Positions 15,233 through 21,984 are shown, counted from the first letter of the stretch. The stretch is 22,708 nt of DNA from an uncultured Bacilli bacterium (GCA_910586425.1 CAJUHL010000025.1:1-22708); one strand, 5' to 3'. Notes: generated from the letters alone by a model not told the origin. Translations and numbers: made by a program.

Positions 15233-15239
15233 AGCATAA
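15192..15239. other. attL of the serine-recombinase element
   Basis: dacF-derived half (to CAAT, 15211-15214), core AA at 15215-15216, then the element half AGTCGT... (15217-15239). The element half matches the inverted attR element half at 18 of 23 positions, including the first six and last nine bases. Confidence 0.8.
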
Positions 15240-15254
15240 AATAATCATTAAAAG

Positions 15255-15275
15255 CCTTATAATAAGGTTTTTTTT
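15255..15275 (+). terminator. Small terminator just inside the left end
   Basis: CCTTA (15255-15259), TAA loop, TAAGG (15263-15267), then eight T. It would stop transcription coming from the truncated dacF. Confidence 0.6.
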
Positions 15276-15409
15276 CTTTTGTATTTATACATGTGCACTA
15301 CAAAAGTAATATCAATAACAGGCAATCTGTGCAAAAATCGTCCTAACTTAAAATAAAAGGTACTAAATCATTGAGAAAATTGTAAAAAAATGGTAGACTA
15401 TTATTAGTG

Positions 15410-15435
15410 AAGTTACTTTAATTAGTAACTTTTTT
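15410..15435 (+). terminator. Intrinsic terminator in left part of the element
   Basis: AAGTTACT (15410-15417), TTAATT loop, AGTAACTT (15424-15431), T-run. The stretch 15276-15409 before it holds no ORF that I can support. Confidence 0.75.
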
Positions 15436-15520
15436 GTTGTCTAAAATCTTCAGTAGAGTGTGTAGAAATTTAGGTGGTATTTTTAATTATTAAACAAATA
15501 TACTTTATTAGGTGATTCTC

Positions 15521-15622
15521 TTGATTTCAATTGAAACTAGCAAGGCAATGATTGAATTTTTTATTAAAAATTCCTTACCTAAAATATTAGAACAACAAAA
15601 AATAGATCAGGTAAAAAGGTAA
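15521..15622 (+). CDS. Tiny ORF, unknown (33 aa)
   Basis: TTG start preceded by AGGTGATT, coding for 33 residues with the pattern S-x-E-T-S-K-A-M-I-E-F-F and then S-L-P-K-I-L-E. It looks like an intact amphipathic helix peptide or the start of a decayed small protein. It is followed by four GTAAC motifs (15619-15693). No function recognised. The evidence is the ribosome-binding site and codon composition only. Confidence 0.35.
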   Translation: MISIETSKAMIEFFIKNSLPKILEQQKIDQVKR

Positions 15623-15744
15623 CATAATTTAAGTAACATTTTGTAACGAGTAATAAAACTTTTAGGTATGTTGTTATCGTGCCAAAAGGTAACACATAAT
15701 ATATTATAATAAGTTTTTTATAATATAATCTGGAGGTTTTGACT

Positions 15745-15987
15745 ATGAAAGACCACGAAAAGTTTATTTTTGTGTAGATTATGATTATATAAAGATGGTA
15801 TAGGAATGACTAAAAAAGTTCAAATGCCAATATCACAATGGCTTGAAGATAATCATTATATAAGTACAAAATCAAGCGATGATGGTATCATAAATGGTAT
15901 AAAGTAAATGATTATTATTGTGCTAGAAAATTAGAATATTTTGAAAAACAAACACATTTTAAGAAACCATATAAGCCAAGTAAATAG
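15745..15987 (+). pseudogene. Decayed small gene, unknown product
   Basis: A good start (TGGAGG, ATG at 15745) opens a frame that stops after ten codons. Coding-like sequence then continues in other frames: MTKKVQMPISQWLEDNHYIS (from 15806) to a stop at 15905, and, one frame over, WYKVNDYYCARKLEYFEKQT to TAG at 15987. Small frameshifts would join these into one basic protein of about 75-80 residues. Product family not recognised. The coding look of each segment and their collinearity support decay rather than chance. TATAAT-like sequences lie just before the start. Confidence 0.55.
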
Positions 15988-16078
15988 TGATTATAAAAGT
16001 GCATAATCTCTTTTAATATGCTATAAATAATAGTTAAAATATGGTACAATATTTATATATTTAAAAGGAGGTTAAGAC

Positions 16079-16924
16079 ATGGAAAAAGAATTAAATGGAG
16101 AATTAAATAGTTATGAAAAAGTAGAAGAAACAAAAGATAGTTATAAAAAACAATTGTATTGGGATATGGCTATTGGATTACAACAAGTAGATAGTCTTGT
16201 ACCTTCAAAATATCTCATAGAATTAGCTAATGATAATATTAATGGAAAAATAAGTAGTTATAAAATAGAAGAATTGTTAAATAAATATTATGCAAAACAA
16301 AATATGGCTGATAAGAAAGTATCAGATGAACACGAGTGTGATTTAGTTGCTACTAGAATTGTTGAACTGTTAAATGATAAGAATTTTTCTTTTAGACCTA
16401 TCACATTAAAAGTAATTCATGAATATCTATTTAAAGGAATTTATGATTTTGCTGGTAAGTATAGAACATACAATATCACAAAAGAAGAACCAATTTTAAA
16501 AGGTGATACAGTTATCTATGCATCATTTAATGAAATTGAAAGAACTTTGGATTATGATTTTAATCAAGAAATGAAATATGATTATTCTAAATTAACATTA
16601 CAAGAGCAGATCAATCATATAGTAGATTTTACTTCAAGAGTATGGCAGGTACATGCGTTTGGGGAAGGAAATACTAGAACTGTTGCAGTTATGATTGAAA
16701 AGTATTTGAGAAGTCTAGGTTATGATGTTAATAACGATTTATTTAAAGAACATTCTGTTTATTTTAGAAATGCATTAGTGAGAAGTAATTATTCGAATAG
16801 AGCAAAGAATATTTATCCTACAAATGAATATCTAATTAAATTTTTTGAGAATCTGTTAGTTGGTAAGAAACATGAATTAAGTAGTAAAGATTTAATGGTT
16901 ATAGAATTATTTAATAATAATTAG
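16079..16924 (+). CDS. Fic-domain protein with VbhA-like N-terminal antitoxin region
   Basis: A 281-aa protein. The C-terminal Fic domain has the catalytic motif HAFGEGNTRT (H192 to R200; canonical HxFxxGNGR with T at the G position) and the flap region around YNITKEEPIL (131-140), preceded by IYDFAGKYR. Fic enzymes transfer AMP or other nucleotide parts to proteins and act as toxins or regulators. Residues about 24-72 (YWDMAIGLQQVDSLVPSKYL ... ISSYKIEELLNKYY) match the VbhA antitoxin helix bundle pattern, here fused to the toxin. At the inhibitory S/TxxxE(G/N) site the aligned residues read QQVDS, so the regulatory Glu appears to be Asp. Start has AAAGGAGGT and a TACAAT -10 at 16045-16050. 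It is the main cargo of the element. Confidence 0.88.
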   Translation: MEKELNGELNSYEKVEETKDSYKKQLYWDMAIGLQQVDSLVPSKYLIELANDNINGKISSYKIEELLNKYYAKQNMADKKVSDEHECDLVATRIVELLNDKNFSFRPITLKVIHEYLFKGIYDFAGKYRTYNITKEEPILKGDTVIYASFNEIERTLDYDFNQEMKYDYSKLTLQEQINHIVDFTSRVWQVHAFGEGNTRTVAVMIEKYLRSLGYDVNNDLFKEHSVYFRNALVRSNYSNRAKNIYPTNEYLIKFFENLLVGKKHELSSKDLMVIELFNNN

Positions 16925-17004
16925 TTGTTTGTTGAGGGTTAAAATGAGTGTGTAAAAAACTTTGTTAAAATATTTAAGTTTATTTTTGAATTTGTATCAT
17001 TTAC

Positions 17005-17265
17005 ATGTCTGTTTTTGAAAGTCCCTTATATGATTGGGTCTAATTTGCAATATTTGGTGCAATTACACATGCAATTGTATTTAATCTAAATCGATTTCGT
17101 AAAAGTTTTGGACCATTTGTATATTGGGTATGCTATACAATCTTATTTGATATACTTTATTTAATTGCTCATTTTATAAAGTGGTACTTAACACTGCCAT
17201 TCCTTACTACGATAGAAATACTTATTTTAATTATAATTGTAATAAAAGAATGTGGGAATTTTTAA
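17005..17265 (+). pseudogene. Decayed small membrane protein with in-frame stop
   Basis: From ATG 17005 the frame reads MSVFESPLYDWV, a TAA at 17041-17043, then FAIFGAITHAIVFNLNRFRK and two more hydrophobic stretches to TAA at 17265, about 86 codons in all. Reading through the stop gives a coherent protein with three membrane helices separated by basic loops, which argues for a recent nonsense mutation. No good ribosome-binding site is seen. Product family not identified. The stretch 16925-17004 before it shows nothing further. Confidence 0.5.
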
Positions 17266-17280
17266 ATATCAATCAAAGGA

Positions 17281-17316
17281 AAAGAGAACTTAACTAGCAA
17301 AAGTTAAGTTCTTTTA
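17281..17316. terminator. Bidirectional terminator
   Basis: AGAACTTAAC (17285-17294) and GTTAAGTTCT (17303-17312) are exact complements over 10 bp, flanked by A-run and T-run. On the minus strand the 5' arm encodes the last codons of the recombinase (K-E-L-N), so stop codon and loop overlap. Confidence 0.85.
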
Positions 17317-18736
17317 TTATGGGATTACCATTATTTACATCAAGAATTATGCTATCAATAAATTGGCTTATGAACGAGTTTTTTTGGGAGGTGTCTAGAT
17401 GTTCCCAATTGAGTTTAATGTCGCTTAAAATGTCTTTAAACTTACTATAATCAAGTGTTGATTCTTGTTCTTTATTAATGTTCCTTATAGAGTGATTAAT
17501 CAATTCTTTTTGATTTTGAATGTCTTTTAATAATTCTTTATAATCATTAGTATCTATTTCTTCATTAATAAATAATTTTTGGATTCTTTTTCTTTTGTTT
17601 TCAATTGTGGATAATTCCTTATTAAGTCTATCAAGTTTTTTATCATTCTTCTTATTGGTATTAATTTCAATATTGCAATCTAACTTTATATCTTTAATAT
17701 AATTTTCAAAGGCATTTAATACTTTAGCATGTGAAATACCACCACATTCACACCGAGCAGTTTGTTTATTATTACAATAATAAGTGATATATAATTTACC
17801 ATTATGACTTTGCTGTTTTGCATGAAATCTTGCTCCACAATGGGAACATTTTAATACTAGACCAAAGTAAGCATTTTCACTTGGAAATTTTTTTACATTG
17901 AAATGCTTTCTTTTCTTTATCATATTTTGAACCTTTTTGAATGTGTATTCATCAATAATTGGTTCGTGTTCGCTTTCCACAATAAATGCTTTATTTTTAA
18001 TCTTTTTATTTACACCATAACGAACTCTACCTAAATATGTTTCATTTGTAAGAATCGATTGAATCGTAGATTGAGACCAATCACCACCTCGTTTAGTTGG
18101 AACATTCCTTAAGTTATAATCTTTGGCAATACTAATCATTGCTTTTCCACTTAAGTAATTTTGATAAGTAAGTCTCACTAGTTCAGCTTCTTCTTCATTG
18201 ATAACTAAATCGCCTTTACCAACAATGTAATCATATCCATAAACACCATTTGTATTGGTATAGTTTCCTTGTCTTGTTTTTTCTTCATAACCAAAACTGA
18301 CTCGTTCAGCTAGGTTTTCTCGTTCGAATTCGGCGAAGATTCCAATGATTTTAATAAACATTCGCCCAACTGCATTGCTAGTATCCAACTTTTCGGTGAC
18401 TGATGAAAAACTACAATTATATTGCTCAAATAATTCAATTAAATTGATTAAGTCTTTAACAGATCTGGTTAATCGGTCAAGTTTATAGACAAGAACATTA
18501 TTGATTTCTTTCTTTTTAACAAGTTCAATTAATCTTGTTAGTTCAGGTCTATCTTTGATATTTTTTCCACTAATACCATCATCTAGAAAATAATCATATA
18601 ATTCCCAATCATTTACTTCAACATATTTAGTAAGTTTTTCTTTTTGAGCTGCAATTGAGAACCCTTCCTTGGCTTGATCTTCGGTTGATACACGAAGATA
18701 AACAGCAGTTTTTATATTTTCTCTAGTATCATTCAT
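17294..18736 (-). CDS. Large serine recombinase (integrase of the element)
   Basis: A 480-aa large serine recombinase. The resolvase domain opens AVYLRVSTEDQAKEGFSIAA with the nucleophilic Ser in RVST, then DDGISGKNIKDRPEL, VYKLDRLTRS and GRMFIKIIGIFAEFERENLAER. The recombinase domain holds GVYGYDY and TKRGGDWSQSTIQSILTNE followed by YLGRVRYG. The zinc ribbon has C-x2-C (KCSHCGARF) and later C-x5-C-x-C type cysteines (YYCNNKQTARCECGG). A coiled coil (about 370-420) follows. Such enzymes cut attP and attB with a 2-bp overlap and integrate without host factors; excision needs a directionality factor. ATG at 18736 follows GGAAGTGAG. Its location next to attR and the symmetric att sites identify it as the element's integrase. 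No accompanying excision factor is recognised. Confidence 0.95.
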   Translation of the reverse strand: MNDTRENIKTAVYLRVSTEDQAKEGFSIAAQKEKLTKYVEVNDWELYDYFLDDGISGKNIKDRPELTRLIELVKKKEINNVLVYKLDRLTRSVKDLINLIELFEQYNCSFSSVTEKLDTSNAVGRMFIKIIGIFAEFERENLAERVSFGYEEKTRQGNYTNTNGVYGYDYIVGKGDLVINEEEAELVRLTYQNYLSGKAMISIAKDYNLRNVPTKRGGDWSQSTIQSILTNETYLGRVRYGVNKKIKNKAFIVESEHEPIIDEYTFKKVQNMIKKRKHFNVKKFPSENAYFGLVLKCSHCGARFHAKQQSHNGKLYITYYCNNKQTARCECGGISHAKVLNAFENYIKDIKLDCNIEINTNKKNDKKLDRLNKELSTIENKRKRIQKLFINEEIDTNDYKELLKDIQNQKELINHSIRNINKEQESTLDYSKFKDILSDIKLNWEHLDTSQKNSFISQFIDSIILDVNNGNPIIKELNFC

Positions 18737-19056
18737 ATACTCACTTCCTTAATTAGTTTTGAAACATAAGGCTATGGTTGATAGTAGTCATAATAGGCAA
18801 CAAATTATTTTATATTGTTACCGAAGTACTTGTATGATTCTATCTAATTTAATCTTATGTTTCTTATTTTTAATCTTGTATAACAAAATTTGCAGGGTAT
18901 AGAAATTAATCTACTTAAGGTAGTCATCAAGATTTATAAAAATTATTTTTAAAACATATCTCTTCCAATCTTTTTACGTGTATAAGTGATACTTTCTAAA
19001 AGTCACTTTTTTAATTACAGAAAAAGCCTTTCTTTATAAGGAATTTGTAATCATTA
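18737..19056. other. Non-coding right arm of the element
   Basis: About 320 bp without a credible ORF. It must contain the recombinase promoter (minus strand), but no consensus pair stands out. TGTTACC near 18816 is the inverted form of the GGTAACA motif repeated at 15618-15693. A plus-strand terminator lies at 18984-19012. Confidence 0.5.
18984..19012 (+). terminator. Intrinsic terminator before attR
   Basis: AAGTG and CACTT form the outer stem, ACTTT and AAAGT the inner stem (CTA loop, AT bulge), followed by six T. It would stop plus-strand transcription from the island before it enters the dacF 3' part. Confidence 0.75.
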
Positions 19057-19104
19057 TTATGCTTTTATAACACACGACTAAATTGACACGTTTTTATCCA
19101 GGTG
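19057..19104. other. attR of the serine-recombinase element
   Basis: Element half (19057-19079, ending ACGACT), core AA at 19080-19081, then the dacF half ATTGACACG... from 19082. See the attL entry for the matching arm. Confidence 0.8.
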
Positions 19105-19604
19105 TGGATGGATTAAAAACAGGATTTACAGATACAGCAGGTTATTGTTTGACGGCAACTGCTCAAAAAAATGGAATGCGTTTGATTGCTGTTGTCATGG
19201 GGGAAGCAGATAGTAAGGTACGTAATGCAGAAGTTACTTCAATGTTAGATTATGGTTTCGCACAGTATAAAGTCAATGAAATTTTAAATACAAGTACAAT
19301 CATTTCGAAAGTGGAAATTGAAAAAGCAAAATCAAAACAAGTCGAATTGATTCCTGTAAAAAATGCAGTGATTGTAACACGTAAAACAGAAACCATTGGA
19401 AAAATTAGTTATAATTTGCATTTAGATTCTGTCAAAGCACCCGTTAAAATAGGTGATAAAGTCGGGAGGCTTGATATATATGAGAATGGAAGTAAAATAG
19501 GAGAAATTGATGTAACAGTAAAAGAAGAAGTAAGAAAAGCAAATTTTGCCGATTTATTTCTACGCTATTTTGGAGATATGTTAGGTGGAGCGATTCAATT
19601 TTAA
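19082..19604 (+). pseudogene. dacF: dacF 3' part (KTG motif and C-terminal domain)
   Basis: Continuation of the split carboxypeptidase, beginning at the third base of Lys211 and reading LTRFYPGVDGLKTGFTDTAG. It holds the KTG motif (K223-G225 in the restored 384-aa protein), the GYCLTATAQKNGMRLIAVVM strand and the S11 C-terminal beta domain ending in an amphipathic membrane-anchoring helix (FADLFLRYFGDMLGGAIQF). A TTG is at its first whole codon but no ribosome-binding site precedes it, so it is probably not translated alone. Reading frame intact with no decay, consistent with recent or reversible insertion. Confidence 0.9.
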
Positions 19605-19845
19605 TTTTTAACTTAAATTCTTGAAAAGAGAAAAAGAGTATGATAGAATAAAGAAGAAAAATAGATGACAAGAAGAAAGAATATTTGCAGATTGTAAACG
19701 GGACAGAATAAAGGATAGACCCAAAATATAGAAAAATAACTAAATAGTTGAAAAATAGTTGAGATAAAAGTCTTATAAAATAAGAAAAATAATAATATAC
19801 TCAAGAAATATCAACTATAAAAAATGGAAGAATAATTGTTTTTGC
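19605..19845. other. Gene-free stretch with orphan promoter
   Basis: After dacF, TTGAAA (19621-19626) and TAGAAT (19644-19649) with a 17-bp spacer make a promoter, but no ORF follows; every frame closes quickly. AAATAGTTGA is repeated near 19742 and 19752. It may be the promoter of a host gene displaced or deleted when the accessory DNA beyond it arrived. Confidence 0.45.
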
Positions 19846-19912
19846 AAGTGCAAAAATAGTTGCTGGTGCACTTATAAGCAATAGGAACCTTTGTTTTATA
19901 AGGTTTTTATTG
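19846..19912. other. Two adjacent strong hairpins, possible structured RNA or element end
   Basis: Hairpin A: AAGTGCA (19846-19852) with TGCACTT (19867-19873). Hairpin B: 13 pairs between CAATAGGAACCTT (19879-19891) and AAGGTTTTTATTG (19900-19912), with two G-U pairs and an 8-nt loop. TGGTGCA occurs again just after (near 19919). No long T-run follows, so this is not a plain terminator. The sequence to 20045 holds no further feature apart from AGGAGGTGA before the next gene. Confidence 0.45.
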
Positions 19913-20045
19913 TTTCGTGGTGCATTCCCATATCCTGTTATAGTATAAATTTTAACTTTTTTATGAAATTATAGATATTATACGTAAATTGATTTATAAT
20001 TTAAGTAGAAGTTTAATCATATAAAATTATTCAGGAGGTGAACTA

Positions 20046-20656
20046 ATGCAAACTATACAAATAAGAAATTCAACTGCAGAATTTTTGATTTTTACAAAAC
20101 AAAATAAAGAGAAAACAATTGAAGTGATAGTAGATGATGAATCAGTTTGGTTAAATCAAAAGCTAATTGCCGAACTTTTTGGTACAAGCAGAAACAATGT
20201 TACAATGCACTTAAATAATATTTTAGAACACGAACTAGATAGAAGTTCAGTATGTAAGGATTTCTTACATACTGCTCGAGATGGGAAAAATTATAAGACT
20301 AAGTACTACAGCCTAGATGCTATCATTTCAGTTGGTTTTAAAGTTAATAGTAAAAGAGCAATCGAATTTAGATTGTGGGCAATTAACATATTAAAACAAT
20401 ATTCTGTTAAAGGATATGTTTTAGATAAAGAAAGACTTAAAAACGGAACATTTTTAAATGAAAAATTACTGATATTTATGCTACTAGTTTGGATTATAAC
20501 AGAAATTCACCAGTCACTAAAGAATTTTTTAAAGCAGTACAAAATAAAATGCATTTTGCCACACATGGCAATACCGCTGCAGAAGTTATAGTAAAAAGAG
20601 CAAATCATGAAAAGGAGCATATGGGTCTTACTACTTGGCTTGTTTGTCCATTATGA
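20046..20656 (+). pseudogene. rhuM-like gene, internally deleted, frameshifted and truncated
   Basis: The first ~143 codons match the RhuM ('virulence protein', KilA-N-like regulator) N-terminal plan: VDDESVWLNQKLIAELFGTS, then NNVTMHLNNILEHELDRSSV, KTKYYSLDAIISVGFKVNSK and AIEFRLWAINILKQYSVKGY. After FLNEK the frame runs into non-family residues and stops at 20591. In another frame family sequence resumes, ITDIYATSLDYNRNSPVTKE through HFATHGNTAAEVIVKRANHE to MGLTTW, ending in TGA at 20656. About two dozen codons normally between FLNEK and ITDIY are missing, and the usual C-terminal part is absent. AGGAGGTGA precedes the start. RhuM genes are common in mobile islands; their function is not established. 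Confidence 0.8.
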
Positions 20657-20892
20657 CACGATTTAACAAAATGACTGATTTGCTTTATTTTTATTTAAAA
20701 AATGGATAATAAACACATTATGTTAAATGAATTAGAAAACAAAGAAATTGATGAAAATTTTACTATTTTAGTATCTATAATTAAATAAATATGTCCTCAA
20801 AGATACTAAATAAATATTTAAAATAAGTGAATGTTATTAAAATTTAGTTTTGAGAAAAGGTATGAATGCCATAGAAAAAATCAGCAAAAGGA
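20657..20892. other. AT-rich spacer before abi locus
   Basis: No gene supported. A 23-codon frame from the ATG near 20719 (MLNELENKEIDENF...) and a 15-codon frame from 20862 (MNAIEKISKRIDEGR) could be scraps of decayed genes; neither has a convincing ribosome-binding site. Confidence 0.35.
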
Positions 20893-20921
20893 TTGACGAA
20901 GGCAGATAATTATGGTATGAT
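20893..20921 (+). promoter_or_regulatory. Promoter of the abi RNA/mRNA, TTGACG-17-TATGAT
   Basis: -35 TTGACG (20893-20898) and -10 TATGAT (20916-20921) with a 17-bp spacer. The structured motif begins 8 nt after the -10, so the transcript would start at or within a base or two of it. Confidence 0.82.
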
Positions 20922-20928
20922 TTATATC

Positions 20929-20965
20929 GATTGGTACTCAGGAAACTTTCGAAGCCCTGAGTCGT
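20929..20965 (+). ncRNA. Structured RNA motif, copy 1 (upstream of abi)
   Basis: A 37-nt motif. ACTCAGG (20936-20942) pairs with CCTGAGT (20956-20962), and the loop AAACTTTCGAAGC contains a nested CTT/AAG pair around TCG. Copy 2 at 21885-21921 matches at 31 of 37 positions, with an identical loop and compensating stem changes. After copy 1 only a weak T-rich tract (GTTTTATTTT) follows, then the abi ribosome-binding site AAGGATG, so it can be the 5' end of the abi mRNA, a separate short RNA, or both. Association of a structured RNA with AbiF-type genes is known; identity with that RNA is inferred. Confidence 0.75.
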
Positions 20966-20987
20966 TTTATTTTAAGGATGTGATTTA

Positions 20988-21866
20988 ATGAAGCAATATA
21001 AAAATATAAATGAATTATTAGATTATATAATGAGTAAAGGCGTTATAGTAACTAATAAGGATGATGCTTTAGAAAAACTTCAAAAATATTCTTATTATGG
21101 AGTAATAAATAGTTATAAAGATATATTTAAAACTTCTTCTAATGATTATAAAAAGAATGTATCTTTTGATGAAATCTACGATTTATATGAATTTGATAAG
21201 AATATAAGAGCAATATTTTTAAAATACATTCTTGAAATAGAAACAATTATTAAATCACTATTAGCAGAAACTATTTCATCAAAATATGGAATAGAAGATT
21301 ATTTAATATTAGAAAACTTTGATGATACAGTAAAACAAGAAGTTATACAAGAATCAATTACTAAAATAAAAGAAGAAATTGATAAACAAAATGGTAAACA
21401 TGAGGCAATAACACATTATTTAAATGTTTATGGCTTTGTTCCTCCTTTTGTATTAGTGAAAATTTTAACATTAGGGGAATTAAGTAGATTATATACAATG
21501 TTAAAACAAGTAGATAGACAGTCTATTAGTAAAGAATTTAAAATATCTGATAAATTGTTAAAACAAATTATGAAAAATATGACTATGATAAGAAATATAT
21601 GTGCTCATAATGACAGGTTATTTTCTTTTCATAGTAAATTTTTAATTACATTTAAAATTATTGATAAAAACTATGACAATAAAGATAAATCAACTAATAT
21701 TTATATGATTATGAAGTCTATGAAATTATTACTTGGAAGTGATATAGGAAAAGAATTCGAAAACCTTATAATAGATGAAATTGAAAATTTGAAAAGTAAA
21801 ATAAAATCAGTTGATCATAATATTATTTTATATTTAATGGGATTTCCTACGAATAAAAATATTTAA
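20988..21866 (+). CDS. abiF: AbiF/AbiD-type abortive-infection protein (Abi_2, HEPN fold)
   Basis: A 292-aa protein. N-terminal SKGVIVTNKDDALEKLQKYS and YYGVINSYKDIF match the Abi_2 (PF07751) start. The centre has YEFDKNIRAIFLKYILEIE, and the HEPN ribonuclease-type motif RNICAHNDR (R202-x4-H207) lies near residue 205. Abi_2 proteins (AbiD, AbiF) block phage growth, and AbiF has been described as a toxin restrained by a neighbouring structured RNA and as a relative of Cas13. ATG at 20988 follows AAGGATG. The gene is bracketed by two copies of a structured RNA motif, has its own promoter, and lies just upstream of a relaxase in accessory DNA. It is very AT-rich. Membership in Abi_2 is firm; the AbiF subtype is likely. 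Confidence 0.88.
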   Translation: MKQYKNINELLDYIMSKGVIVTNKDDALEKLQKYSYYGVINSYKDIFKTSSNDYKKNVSFDEIYDLYEFDKNIRAIFLKYILEIETIIKSLLAETISSKYGIEDYLILENFDDTVKQEVIQESITKIKEEIDKQNGKHEAITHYLNVYGFVPPFVLVKILTLGELSRLYTMLKQVDRQSISKEFKISDKLLKQIMKNMTMIRNICAHNDRLFSFHSKFLITFKIIDKNYDNKDKSTNIYMIMKSMKLLLGSDIGKEFENLIIDEIENLKSKIKSVDHNIILYLMGFPTNKNI

Positions 21867-21884
21867 AAAACATATAATATTATT

Positions 21885-21956
21885 GATTAGTACTTGAGAA
21901 ACTTTCGAAGCCTTAAGTCGTCAAAAGTTCATGTAGAAATGCATGGACTTTTTTGT
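21885..21956 (+). ncRNA. Structured RNA motif, copy 2, with own terminator
   Basis: The motif (21885-21921) folds as ACTTGAG (21892-21898) with CTTAAGT (21912-21918) around the same 13-nt loop as copy 1. A TATAAT at 21873-21878 precedes it by 6 nt, matching the -10 position of copy 1, but its -35 is poor. A terminator completes an RNA of about 70 nt. This is the better candidate for a free RNA (antitoxin-like); it could also be released from the abi transcript. Confidence 0.75.
21923..21956 (+). terminator. Intrinsic terminator after RNA copy 2
   Basis: AAAGTTCATG (21924-21933) pairs over ten positions (one G-U) with CATGGACTTT (21942-21951), followed by T residues. Confidence 0.88.
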
Positions 21957-21984
21957 CGTGTAAAAAAGAAAGTGAGGTAGATAA

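Larger units (their letters stand above)
15215..19080. mobile_element. 3.87-kb serine-recombinase integrative element inserted in dacF
   Basis: Everything between the two dacF parts. Cargo: tiny ORF, decayed small gene, Fic-domain gene, decayed membrane-protein gene, and a large serine recombinase on the minus strand near the right end. The ends are imperfect inverted repeats of 23 bp, as expected for the two arms of a serine-integrase attP. Joining right to left gives ACGACT-AA-AGTCGT, and joining left to right gives CAAT-AA-ATTG inside dacF; both are symmetric about the same AA. Excision would remove about 3865 bp. No replication, conjugation or structural phage gene is seen inside, so it is a small integrative (possibly mobilisable in trans) island. 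Confidence 0.88.

Noticed and set aside
15215..19080. Element as a DDE transposon with inverted repeats and a 4-bp TAAA target duplication
   Set aside because: TAAA is shared at both ends, but the only recombinase is a large serine recombinase, and both att sites are symmetric about an AA core, which explains the shared bases and the inverted ends without target duplication.
20929..21921. The two 37-nt repeats as a CRISPR array
   Set aside because: Only two copies, 0.96 kb apart with a gene between, no spacers and no cas genes. Structured RNA copies flanking abi fit better.
21867..21984. Hairpin before mob as a MobV oriT
   Set aside because: It does not resemble the known MobV oriT sequence and is nearly identical to the hairpin before abi, where no relaxase starts.
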